Source: Paratinospora sagittata (taxonomy: Eukaryota; Streptophyta; Magnoliopsida; Ranunculales; Menispermaceae). From it: DNA of 64,000 bases. Where the stretch lies: contig CM069598.1 of NCBI GenBank assembly GCA_035771175.1, forward strand, positions 17,647,938 to 17,711,937, in the 5' to 3' direction. Of this stretch, positions 10,828-23,200 are shown one piece after another (within the stretch, counting starts at the first letter, position 1; each line of letters begins with the position of its first letter). Both the position numbers and the translations under genes were made by a program. The notes under the pieces are model-generated. The model was not told the DNA's origin. It made no database searches and saw only the letters and a list, made by a program, of their open reading frames with translations.

Positions 10828-13800
10828 TTTTTAAAAAAGAAACTAATAAGTATTGTATATATGAAGGTAAAGTGTGAAAAAAAAAGAACAAGAAATGTAC
10901 AAGACAAGCAATGCTACTAGCCACACCCCTAGGAAAATACAAAATTGCCCCAACCCCTAATCCAATCACCCACCCCATAGCCTTTGGATAAATTACTGTT
11001 AGCTACCCAGAATGAGGCTAAGAGATGAGAAGACTACCACACTTTAGAAGCCAAAAGAAACTCATCGTGAAACACCTTGTTATTCCTTTCCTTCCACAAG
11101 GACCAAAGAACTACTAAGCATACCACCTTCCAATGATCTCTCCACAAAGACTGAACGTTATTCACATAGGGGAAGATGTTGATGCCATCCTCCACCACCT
11201 TAGTGTTACTCATCTACTCCATACCTCGTTAGTGAAGGGGCACTGCCAAAATATGTGCTGAACAGATTCAAAGTCCTGCCTACAAAGATAACACCACTGT
11301 GGGGATAAACACATATATGGGAACCTCTTTTACAATCTGTCCCCTGTATTCATCTTCCCATGAGAAGCGACCCATCCCAAAAATTTAACTTTTGATGGCA
11401 CATGAGCTTTCCATATAAAGTTATAGTTAGGGAAGGGCGAAACATGAGGCTCGTCAAGAATAGAAGGGTGGAAGGATTTCGTGGTAAAAAGCCCTAAGGA
11501 ATCCCAAGGCCACAAGATCCTATCAGGCTCCCCAGATAGGTGACAACCCTCAAGCATTCCTAATAGTGATAGAACATCCTCCTCCACCCTAGGAGGGAAC
11601 GATCTACACAAATGAAAATCCCAAGACAACACGGGTTCCCCCGGATTCTTACAAAATTAATGATAGGTTTGTTGTGAAGAGAGGAGCGTCGGTATAGGTT
11701 AGGAAACAATGTTTGGAAAGTAGCATTCCCACACCATAGCTCCTCCCAAAAGCGAATAGAGTCCCCCCTGCCAAGCTTAAGCCTAACCAGAGGAGAAAAG
11801 GTGGGATGCACAGAAGAAATGAATTTCCAAGGGCTTCTAAAGGTGACTCTATTAGCAATCCCAACATACCTTTGGTTGTCCCTAAGCCCATGCCTGCTAC
11901 TAATGACCCTTCCCCATAACAAGTCCTTGCCCCATGGAAACCGCCATAACCATTTTCCCACCAATGTCCTATTCCTAAGAGCAATATTTCCAATGCCCAA
12001 TCTTCCTTTGAACAATGTTTCAGGCCTCGAGGTGAGACCTATGCTTCTTATCGACATTCTCCCATAAGAAGTCCCTCATCAATTTCTCAATCTATTGTGC
12101 CACCTTCACTGGAGCTTGAAAAACTAACAAGAAGTAAGTGGGAAGAGCATCCAAACCAGACTTGATTAAAGTAAGCCTTCCCCCTTTAGATAAGTAACAT
12201 CTCTTCCATCCATCTAACCTTCTTGATACCTTAGAGAGTACTAAATCCCAAAAATCCAATTTTGAAGGATTTCCACCCAACGACATTCCCAAATATTTCA
12301 TTGGCCACTCACACGTAGAGCATCCAATTAGATTGGCCATCCCCCCCAACCACCCATGAAAAACATTAATGCCTGCCATTTGGCTCTTAGCCATATTAAT
12401 AACCATGCCAGACAACCAACAAAAACATTCAACAACCATGGAGGCATTACGGAGACAATCGTTAGTACCATCTAGAAAAATCAAGGTATCATCCGCAAAC
12501 TGAAGATGGGAAACCTCCACATTATCTCGCCCAACCCTGAAGCCAGCTACCAAACCGACATCCCTAGCTTTATCCAACATTCTTCCTAGCACATCCACCA
12601 CCAAAGTAAACAGGAAAGGAGAGAGAAGATTGCCCTACCTTAACACCCTTTCGGCAACTATCTTACCACGAGGCCCCCCATTAACAAAGATTGAGCATGT
12701 AACAGAACGCAGACAACCTTGAATCCACTTCCGCCACCGTGGACCAAACCCTTTTTTTTTTCAATATGAAGTCCAAAAAGTCCCAATTAACCATATCATA
12801 GGCTTTGGCAAAATCGAGCTTGAAAACAACCACCGCCTTCTTTGTAGATCTGTAATCCTCCACCAAGTCGTTAGCTACAAGTACAACATCCACTATTTGA
12901 CGAACCTGAACAAAAGCCATCTGATCAATAGAAACAGTATCCTGCAAAATTCCCTTCAACCTATTCGTCAACACCTTAGCGATGATCTTATAAAGACATG
13001 CGATAAAGCTAATAGGCTTGAAATCTACAACCCTCCTGGAGATAATCTTCTTGGGAATGAGGCAAACATATGTTTCATTAGTGCATTTGTTTATGATCCC
13101 ATTGTTAAAAAACTCCACCAACACTTTCATAAGATCAACCTTAATGATATGCCAACAACTCTGAAAAATACACAATCATTTCGTCCGGGCCTGGAGCCTT
13201 AGCCCCCTCACATTCAAACACAGCTGGTTTCACCTCTTCCTCATCAAAAGGGATTTCAAGCTCTTCACTAGCCTCCGCTCTGATTGGACACCAATCTAAG
13301 CCATCCACCCCCCACACACGTTCAGCACTCCTAGAGTAAAACCCCGGGGGGTAGTCAAGTATTTATGTTACAATCTCGTCATCCCTCTCCACTAAAGATC
13401 CATCATCTCGCTCCAGTCTAGAGATAGTGTTAATAGATCTTCTCCCACTCATGATTCTGTGGAAGAATTTGGAGTTGGCATCGCCATCTTTAAACCATTG
13501 AACCCTAGCTTTAAGCATAGCTGCCCGGTCTTCATTCACACAATCTCCACAGTTCAGCTTTAGCACTTGACCGCTCTTGCACCAATACCTCATTCCACTC
13601 AGGTCCCTCTTCTTTCTTATCAAGCTCTAGAACAAAACCCTCCACCCCAAGATATCTTTTCCCTATCCATGAAGCTTATACTTCACTGACTTCACTAGCA
13701 GCGTGAACTTATAGCCCTCCCACCCAATAGAAGAACCCTCCCGCCACCAACTCTGAACTCGATTTCTAAATTGGGGATGCTCGACCAATTGACTATCAAA

Positions 13801-13964
13801 ACGAAGAGGGCCAGGCCCCCATTTTATTTTGGTTGTATCCAGAACGACCGGCCAATGATCTGAAACAAAACGACCCCCCACCTCCTGCCTATGGAAAGGA
13901 AACAACTCCATCCAACCCACCCCCAACAGAAACCTGTCAAGCCTACAACAAACGGGTGTAACTG
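10828..13964 (-). mobile_element. 5'-truncated LINE (L1-type), copy A
   Basis: A non-LTR element lies on the minus strand. Its 3' A-tail appears as a T run at 10825-10832. A 13-bp target duplication AAATTGTGTATTT flanks it at 10815-10827 and 13965-13977. The 5' end is truncated inside the endonuclease domain. It sits in the integrase region of the decayed third copia family and is the same family as the LINE at 20321. Confidence 0.9.
10990..13964 (-). pseudogene. LINE ORF2 remnant, copy A
   Basis: Read on the minus strand, it starts in the endonuclease tail (CCRLDRFLLGVGWMELFPF, about 13900-13950). It continues through RT with FKPISFIACLYKIIAKVLTN and the catalytic FADDTLIFL (about 12475-12500), and ends in the C-terminal zf-RVT-type region with VPSKVKFLGWVASHGKMNT (about 11340-11400). 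Several frameshifts and stops break it, for instance between the RT halves near 12610-12680. It is non-functional. Confidence 0.88.
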
Positions 13965-14741
13965 AAATTGTGTATTTCACTATTTCTTTTCGCGTCATGT
14001 ACGTTTAATGAAGACTCCTTTCCTTTCACTTCCACTTTTGTGCCTCATACTTCATCTATTTGATGGCCAGTTCCTACTTCCAAATCCACTTATCTTCCCT
14101 CTGTTTTGGGCCCTCCTCCTTCTTATCTTCCCTTTGTTCTTTTGCCACACCTCCTATAACTTCACCACCTCCTCCTACAATTTCATCATCTCATGCTTCC
14201 AACATTCAGCCTGAACCTTCCACAAATAGTCATCCCATGCTAACCTGTTAAAAAATGGGAACTGTTTCCATTCATTATACCATTTGGTATCCTATTCCTA
14301 AACCTCTTTCCCCCAATTTTGCCGATGATGAACCTACCAATTTCAAACTTTTTTTGCAAGTTCCTGAATGATACAAAGCAATGAAAGAAGAATTCTCCAC
14401 CTTGTTATAGCAATAAACATGGAATCTAGTTCCAGTTCTACCAAACAAAAATTTAATAGGTTGAATACAATCTTGATATTCCTATGACTTGTTGAAAAGC
14501 CCAACTTGTTGCCAAGTGATTCAATCAAGAGGCTAATTTTGATTATTTTGAAGCATTTACACCAGCTGTTAAGCACTCTACAATTTGGAATATTCTTTCT
14601 CTTGCTGTTCATTTTTATGGGAATTTAAACAAGTTGATGCCTCAAATGCATTCCTCCATGGAATTCTTGAGGAAATATATTGAGTCGGCCCCTAGGATTT
14701 ACTGATGCACAACATCCTCATTTTGTGTGTTGATTAATTAG

Positions 14742-14922
14742 TTTTTTTTTTTTTTTGAGATCTTGGGTATCAGGGACCCCATTCCCCACTAATCCCATGG
14801 GGCCGGACACAATCCAATAGTACCAATGGCCAACAAATGGTGGGAGACATAGACTCAAACCTGAGACTTCTCCTGAAAGTGGATTTTAGGTGCTTTACAC
14901 CTAACCACTCTCCCACCCCTTT
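14742..14922 (-). mobile_element. tRNA-derived SINE in decayed copia
   Basis: Read on the minus strand, it starts near 14922 with a tRNA-like head containing TGGTTAGGTG (box A-like) and GGTTTGAGTCT (box B-like). It ends in a 15-base A tract, seen as T at 14742-14756. It breaks the copia RT frame, which resumes at about 14924. No convincing target duplication was found. Confidence 0.65.
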
Positions 14923-16002
14923 TAAGTTAAATCTATTTATGGACTCAAACAAGCTTCACACGCTTGGTCCGGTTATCTTTCCAGTTTTGTGCTTAACCAT
15001 GGCTTTATTGCTTCTTTGTTGGATTCATCTTTGCTCATTCAGCGGCAGCATGGTTCTTTAACACTTCTACTAATTTATGTGGAATATATTGGCATTGACA
15101 AGGATTTCATCTCCTCCTTTATTCATCTTCTTGGCATGGTTTTTTCTTGGACGCATTTGGGTCCTCTTCATCATTTTCTTGAAATTGCAATTTACAATAC
15201 TCCAAAGGGGCCTTTTTTCTCACACAGCAACAATATGCAACCAATTTAATACATTGGTGTCAGATGCTGTATTGCAAACCGCTTGTCTCTCCATCTGCTG
15301 CCCATGAAAATCCTTCTTCTCATCATACTACCAGGGATTCCCAAACTTATAGGAAAATTATTGGAGCACTTCAATATCTTACTCTTACCAAGATTGATAT
15401 CTCCTATGTGGTTAATAGAGCTTGTCAACACATGCACAGTCCTCATGCTACCAATATTGCTGCACTCAAACTAATCCTTCATTATCTCAAGGGTATCTCT
15501 GATTTTGGTCTACATTATGTTCCTGTCATTTTCAATGTTTCAGCATTTGGTGATGCTGTTTGAGGTGGTGACACTCGTGATAGGCCTTTCAAAAATGGTT
15601 TTTGTAGATCTTTTGGATCAAATCCAGTCTCTTGGTGTTCAAAGAAGCAAACCACCATTGCTATACCTAAAATAGAGGCTGAATATCATGCACCGCTGAA
15701 CTTTATTGGATTCAGTCTCCTCTACAAGAGATTGGTGTCTCTCTTCATCATTGACCATTATAGACAGATAACATTTCCACTATTTCTCTTGCCTCTAATC
15801 CTGTTTTTCATGCTAGGCCAAACACGTAGAGGTGGATTATCACTTTATTCAAGAAAAATTTCTTTGGAAGGATATTGAGGTTTGTCACATTCCCTCTTCA
15901 CATCAACCAGCGAATATTTTAACCAAAAGTCAGCATCCCAAGCAATTTCAATCTTTGAGATCCAAACTATTCGTTGTTTCACCACCCAATAGTTTGAGGG
16001 GG

Positions 16003-16250
16003 TGTATAAGTTGAGGCACTGTGAGAACCTTCCAGAGACTCACCTATATGTCTCTTTCTGCTAGAATGTTCGATTGACTTTCTTTTCTGTGTCTTTCTTG
16101 TAACTAACTGTAATGTTGTCAATGTGAGTATTTGGTCCATTGTAACTGATTTGCTCTATATAAACCAAGCTCCTGTAGCTAAGGCTGCAGGGAAGCTTTT
16201 ACTCATCTCTCTTCTTGTTGCTCTGTTTTCTGTTTTATCCCTTATTAAAA
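16003..16250 (+). repeat. Probable 3' LTR of the third copia family
   Basis: It begins TGTATAAG after a TTTGAGGGGG polypurine tract and contains a TATA-like CTCTATATAAACC near 16152. The right border is not determined; an A-rich run at 16246-16253 is near the likely end. Confidence 0.5.
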
Positions 16251-17098
16251 AAAAGGTCTACTAGATTCTTGACCTATTGGTGAATGCATGATCATAATTA
16301 TGAGCATATGATTTTGAAAAGGTGTCTATATCTCTCTGTTATGCCATTGATAGTTGCCCTTAGGGTTAGCACTAAAACTTGCCTCTTGCTTGGGGACAAA
16401 ATTGTGAGGGAGACAGCTTAGAGATTCAAAGGATATATTCACAAGGTCTAAGATGGTGCATAATGAATAAACTCAAGTTTGCAGTAGTGGAGTATTGGAT
16501 TTTTGTTTGTGGGAATTTCTTGGGGCCCTACATGTCTCTGAAGCTTGTAGTGACTAGTGGGAGTTATAGTTTCACTCTTTTCCTCCCAACTCTCACCTAT
16601 AGATGCATTTGCATTGCTCCCTATGATATAATTGTTGAGTCTTATTTATTTTGTGTGTGTGTGTTTTAAATTCTTTTGAGTGAGGGATCTACAATTTGGA
16701 TACGTCTAATTGCTAGTTTAGTAGTTATGGTTTAATTTGGATTCAGTTTCACTTTTATTTCCATCTATACTACTTTTTTATTCCAAACTCATGATGAGAG
16801 TGTTCTGCCAGCTCTATGTTATTGAATCAATGGTACACCCCTTGTGGTTTAAATCACCAGGAAAAAAACTGGTTAGAGAAGGGGCTGCCAGAGTTGGTGG
16901 CGTAACTTCTTTCATCAAGATCTCTAGTTCTAGATATATCAAACTACATAAGCATGTCACATCTCAGTAAAGCCAGTTTGATGAGGTTGAATTCTGTTTG
17001 GTAAATTATGAGCTTACTGTCTGTAGCACAATCCTGTTACATAGTTTATTTTTTGACTAGTCTTATAATTATGTTGGCACCCTCCAATGTTTGTGCAG
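16251..17098. other. Non-coding stretch upstream of the first visible SLT exon
   Basis: I see no exon, transposon end or RNA gene here. A short open frame at 16379-16669 has no recognisable protein features. The stretch ends in a pyrimidine-rich acceptor, TTTGTGCAG, so at least its right part is intron. Confidence 0.5.
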
Positions 17099-17229
17099 GA
17101 CATGATTTGTGCCGTTGCTGAACTTGAAAGTGACAGACAACTCCTAGCAAAAAAGTACAACAAAAAAATCAAAGATTCTACCATTGGAATCATGCAGATG
17201 CTTCCAAAAACTGCAGAATGGCTGTTGAG
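17099..17229 (+). CDS. SLT gene exon a (first visible)
   Basis: Acceptor TTTGTGCAG, donor GAG|GTATT. It encodes AELESDRQ, with the predicted catalytic Glu, and GIMQMLPKTAEWLL. It starts in the middle of the domain, so it cannot be the true first exon. Confidence 0.88.
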
Positions 17230-20200
17230 GTATTATATTGCTATGCCAATTCGTTGAGCTGTATAGTGGCTTCGGATTTTCATTCTACATTTATATCTAC
17301 TATTTCCTTGTTTCTTTAAAAAAAATAAAAAAATGCTGTGCCGATTCTAATTGGATAATGAAAAAAAAAACTTTACAAGTGTGAAAATTATACATCTCAT
17401 GATACAATTATTTTAAGCTGGAAACTCTTTGCAGTGAGATGGGCTACCGGGCTTACGATATTGTAGGCAACCCAGATTTGCTCTACAGACCTTTCATAAG
17501 TGTTTACTTTGGTGCTGCCTACTTAAAGTGGCTATCAAGTTATGATGGAATGTATGTCCCCAATCATTGTTGATTTTATTGGAGCATTAAAAAGTTCCTT
17601 TTCTAGTTCTCTAACGTTTTCAGTTGATTTTGTTGTAGTGGTATTGTTTTCATAGGGATTATTTAAATAATTTGAAGTTAATGCTTGCAGAGAAAGAGCC
17701 GAAGATTTTGTGGTTCGGGCTTATAGACATGGGACAAAGAAAGCAACTCACAAGTCAACGTTGGGTTATTGGCAGCTATATCTTTCAGTCAAGCAAAGTC
17801 TTCCATCCAAGAGGTTGTCTTGGCAAAAATGATTACATATAGATTGGAATTTTGTCTTGTCTTCCTATAATTTGTTCCTTATAAATGCTTAGAGTGTACC
17901 TTATGGAACAAGATCTCTTCTCTATTGCTTTAGAACTAGGTTGATTGGTTTAACAAATTAAATTCTATTCTCTATGTTTTTTCTTTAACATGTTCTATTG
18001 TATGTTAAATTCTATTGTGTGATAGATATTAGCTATCCAATTACATGTTCATGGTAGGAATACTCAATTTGCAAACTCTTAACTTTTGATATTGAAAAGA
18101 ACAGGGGTTGGTCTAGTTTGGTTAATCATTTACACCCATGTATCTATTAATGGTAGATGACTAGAGGATACATTTACTCTTAATGTTTTTATGGAGCTTC
18201 TATTTGGACCCTACCAAACCATTCTCCCTAACCACCAAAATAAGAAAAATTTAATACCTATAATACCCTAATGCAGTTTTACAGAAATGTCCCTATACCA
18301 ATTTTTAATCCTACTATACCCACCACCATACTCAACTTCATCTTCTTCCATTTTCAATCTCATTTCACTCCTAGCAATTTTTTGTTGTTTCAAATACAAT
18401 TTCCATCTTTAAAGGGTTAAGATTCATCTCGAGAGTATTTTAAAGTATTTTCAAACCCTATTTTAATTTTTTGTGCGGTGGAAACCAAGCCTTGGGTTTT
18501 TAAAAACTCATTCATTAACGCACTTTTGACAACATTATGGCAAAGGAATCAAGTTTGGGAGACGACACACAAGAACCCAAGGTGAGTTTTTGGTTTTTTT
18601 AAGAGTTTAATCCTTTTATTTTTTGACAAAATCGTCCTCTTCTCCGGTCCTGCGTGACTGAACCATAAACCTTTGGTTCGGCCACACAGAACGGAACCAT
18701 AAGCTTTGGGTTCAGTCTTGTGTGACCGAATTGAAGGTTTATGGTTCGATCACACGATTGAACTGGAGGACAATTTTTTTGGAAAAAAAAATGGACTGGT
18801 GGTTGAAGCTAAGGTTTGGTGGGTTTGGTTTGGGTGTTTTTAGAGAAGAAGAAGGGGATCGGTGGTGGAGTGGGCTTGGTTTGGGAGTTTTTGGTGAAGA
18901 TGAAGGGTATAGGGGGTGGTGGTGGGTTTAGGGTTTGGGAGTTTTCGGAAAAGAAGAAGGATTGGTGATGGTGGTGGTGGGTTTAGGGTTTGAGGGTATT
19001 TTGGGATATTTGTGGGGTAAAGAGAGTGTTAATATTTTTGCTAAGGTAAAGATAGTAGGTGGGTACGGAGAGTGGATTTTGGAGTATATCTAGAAGCTTC
19101 CTATATTTATTTTCTGTTGTTACATATTTGTTTATGCATTTATTTTAATCTTTTGATACTTTGAAACCTTGCACATGTTTCTCTTTTATACCCGTTTGTT
19201 ATGGAAACTTATTGTATTTTGGGCTGATGAGAACAAGAATTGTGGCATAGATATCCTCATCCATTTGCTGCCGCTATAGTATGAATATAATTTGAATCTC
19301 AGATTCTTCAGAATCGGAGCATTTTATATTGAAGAAATATTTCAGATGCCAGTCTGCCTCAAATCCATTTAGATGCATAATGAAAAGTAGATACTGATTT
19401 TTAAGGTGCTATACAATAGGCTGCTTGAAGTACGATATTATTATTGTCAATTGATTAGTAGCTAGAACTAGTACATGCAGGTTTGAGCATGAGGATATAT
19501 TTTTCAAAAATGGATATGCCAAGACTAACATGACTGTGATTTTTGTGCAGAATGACGTTCAAGAATCATTCTTCAGGGTCTGATACTTATGCTCCCGGTC
19601 CACCGATTTCACTAAATGCAGGTAGTCATTTACACTTTGACTTCGGAGTGGTTTCAGCGGAAGTTTGATGAAATATTTTTGTGTCAAGTATGATTAATCC
19701 CTTATGTTTGAGTCTATAGATTACTGTATCACCATTTTTATATATTACTTCAATAGTTCAATTATGGCTGGCAATTAATGATTCATATTGACTAAAGTTT
19801 GATTTTCTTCTTGTCCTGTCTGTCACCTCCTTTGCTAGATTGTGTCCTCTTCATATTTGAGAATTGTAAATTTTTATTTACGTCCTGTTAATGATAGGCT
19901 CTTGCTAACTCCACTTCATGTGGGAGTAGGTAATGCATGGGAGTATTGGGATTCTAGAGCTTCTACAGTAGATATGGAAGAGTTGTGGAAGCATCCTGCT
20001 GTCCTTAAAGAGTGGACTAAATCTGGGGAGAGACGAGGAAAAGTACGCTTTTCTCATGATGCAGAGAAGAGACCATACCTTTCTCGCCTTGAACTGATGG
20101 TAACTTTAAGGATATGCAACTGTACATATGTAATTTCCATTCTGCTGTAAGAACTTCTATTAAATGTCTTTCTGTATTTTTTTGTTTTTTGGTCTTTTTG

Positions 20201-23200
20201 CCTCCTCTTTTTTGCTGCAATTTAAGTTTAGAGATATATGATTAAATCTCAATTTCCACACTGTTTCTTTTAGTAAAGAAAATAATAAAGGGTAATTGAA
20301 TAAGCTTCACAGTTCATATACTAGGTTCAAAGACTGGCAATCTAGGTTCAAAGACTGGGTGTTCTTATCAGCAATGGGGTCTGCAGGTGGGTTATTGTTG
20401 ACATGGGATTCAAAGAAGGTGAAGGTCTTTGATAGGATTATTGGGGATTTCTCTGTGACAGTGAAGGTTGATGAAGGGGATAGTGAGGGTTGGTGGTTAT
20501 CAGGTGTTTATGGCCCTAATGATAGAAGAATTAGAAGTCTATTTTGGGATGAGGTGGCCGGTTTGCATAGCATTTGTGGTGGGCGGTGGTGTGTTGGTGG
20601 TGATTTCAATGTTGTTCGCACCCTCTCTGAGAAGATTAATTGTGGTCAAGTTACTAGAAGCATGAAGGATTTTGACGCCCTGATCAGGGAGCTAGAGCTC
20701 AGTGATTCGCCCCTTCTGAATGGAAGTTTCACATGGTCCAACTTTCGGGTTCTTCCAGCTTGTTGCAGACTCGAAAGGTTTCTATTAGGTGTGGGGTGGA
20801 TGGAGTTATTCCCTTTTATCCGGTAGGAGGTGGGGGGAAGGTTTGTCTCTGATCACTGGCCGATCATTTTGGATACTTCAAGGCCCAAATGGGGGCCAGG
20901 CCAGGCCCTTTGAGGTTTGACAGTCGTATGATGGATCATCGTGAGTTCAAAGGTCGGGTTGAGGGTTGGTGGAAGGAGGGTCCCACCCTAGGGTGGGAAG
21001 GATATAAGTTTATGTAGTCGGTGAAGTTAGTGAAGCGTGGGTGGGGAAGAAATATCATTGGGTGGGAAGTTATATGGTGAAAGGAGCTTGAGGGACTAAT
21101 AATGGAGTTGGAGAGAAAAGAAGGGGGTCCTGAATGGTACGAGGTTATGGCTCGTGAGAGATCCATTGCTGAGGCTGAGTTATGGAAGTTATGTGTGAAT
21201 GAAGACAAGGCAACGATCCTTAAATCAAGGGTTAGATTGTTTAAGGATGGGGATGCTAATTCAAAATTCTTCCATAAGATTATGAGCGGTAGGAGGGCCA
21301 TAAATACCATCACTAGGTTGGAGAGGGATGATGGAGCTATTATCGAGGAGGAAGACGAGATTGTGTCATAAATTGTGGAGTACTTTAGGGGCATTTACTC
21401 ACGAGATGGGAATCGTGTTTGGGGGGTTGATGGAATTGAATGGTGTCCAATTAGAGAGGCAGAAAATCTTGATATTGAAAAACCTTTTGATGAGGAGGAG
21501 GTAAGGCAGACAGTATTTGATTGTGAAGGAACCAAGGCGCCAGGACCTCTTGGTATGACTATGAGTTTCTTCCAAAACTGTTGGGATGTTATTAAAGACG
21601 ATCTCATGAAGGTGATGGTGGAGTTTTCCAAAACGGGGTCATCAAAGGTTGCACGAATGAAACATACATTTGCCTAATCCCTAAAAAGATTGTGTCCATA
21701 AGGGTTGCTGATTTTAGGCCTATTAGCCTCACCACATGTCTCTATAAGATTATCGCAAAGGTGTTGGCAAATAGGGTGAAAGGTGTTCTACAAGACACGA
21801 TATCTGAAAATCAAATAGCTTTTGTACAAGGACGCCAAATTGTTGATGTTGTATTGGTTGCAAATGAATTGGTGGAGGATTACAGATCTCGAAGGAAAGC
21901 GGGAGTTGTATTTAAGCTTGATTTTTCCAAAGCCTACGACATGGTCAAATGGGATTTTCTTGATTATGTTTTAAAGATGAAGGGGTTCGGTTCGAGATGG
22001 AGGATGTAGATGAGAGGGTGTTTGGGCTCGGTATCTTATTTAGTTTTTGTTAACGGCCGCCCGAGGGGAAAGATTGTGGGGGAGAGGGGACTCAGACAAG
22101 GCGGCTCGCTTTCTCTCTTCCTGTTTACTATTGTTGTGGATGTGCTGGGAAGGATGATGGATAAAACTAAGGAAGCAGGTCTGATTTCAGGCTTTAGGGT
22201 TGGTCATGAAAATGTGGAGGTTCTTCATCTCCTATTTGCTGATGATACGTTGATTTTCTTGGATGGGAGTGAGGAGTGCATTGTTAATGCATCGTTGGTG
22301 GTGAATTCCTTTTGTTGGTTATCGAGGTTGGTGATTAATATGGAGAAGAGCCAACTTGCGAGCATACATGTTTCCCAAGAGTGGTTGGGGGTCATGGCAG
22401 GACAACTTGGTTGTACTACTTGCTCTTGGCTTATGAAATACCTAGGCATGCCTTTAGGCGGTGACCCATTTAAGATGGATTTTTGGGAACCTATCGTTTC
22501 CAAGGTATCGAAAAGACTTGATGGATGGAAAATAAGCTTCTTATCCAAAGGATGAAGGCTTACACTAATCAAGTCAGTGTTGGATGCCTTACCAACCTAC
22601 TACTTATCTGTCTTCAGGATTCTAGTGGGGGTGGCGGATCAGATCGAGAAGTTAATGAGGGACTTTCTGTGGGGGCATGATGATAGGCTGACGGGATCTC
22701 ATCTAGTGTCTTGGAAAATTGTGCAGCGGAAGACCGACCAAGGGGGATTGGGATTGGAGATGTGGTTAGTAGAAATAAAGTTTTGGTTGGGAAATGGCTA
22801 TGGCGTTTTCCAAGAGAGAAGAACTTTTTGTGGAGGAAAGTCATTTGTAGTAGACATGGGCGACGGGATAACCTGAGAGATGTTGGGCTAGCCGATAGAG
22901 TCACATTTAGGAGTCCTTGGAAATTTATTTCCTCGATTTATTCCATATTTTTACCCTTGGTTCGACTAAATTTGGGAAAAGGTGATTCAATTCGGTTTTG
23001 GGAGGATAGTTGGTGTGGGATCGATACCTTTCAATCACTTTTCCCTAATCTTTATCGTCGGTCTGCTTTCCATAACAAACCTATTATTGATTCTGTGAGG
23101 ACTGAGGATTCATCCTCATTTTTGTGGTACTTTCATTTAGGTAGACATCTTCCTTCTAGAGAGGAAAGGGATGTGTTGTTAGCTAACCTACTTGAGGGTT

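Larger units (their letters stand above)
8531..16250 (+). mobile_element. Decayed third copia family, interrupted three times
   Basis: Fragments of one copia polyprotein can be followed across the interruptions. A short integrase piece at about 8546-8572 continues at 10405 (FRDYL then GISHQMSCP) to about 10827. It continues again after the LINE at 13978 through RT remnants, RNase H (HYLKGISDFGLHYV, about 15480-15520) and VDYHFIQEKFLW near 15835. A polypurine tract precedes a likely LTR starting with TGT at about 16003. Many in-frame stops and shifts show it is old. The LTR end at about 16250 and the start at about 8531 are uncertain. Confidence 0.75.

Noticed and set aside
16379..16669. 96-codon plus-strand frame
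   Set aside because: No recognisable motif, no splice context with the SLT exons, and composition like the surrounding non-coding DNA.
18927..18995. Interstitial telomere array
   Set aside because: Only two scattered GGGTTTAGGGTTT words; no array.
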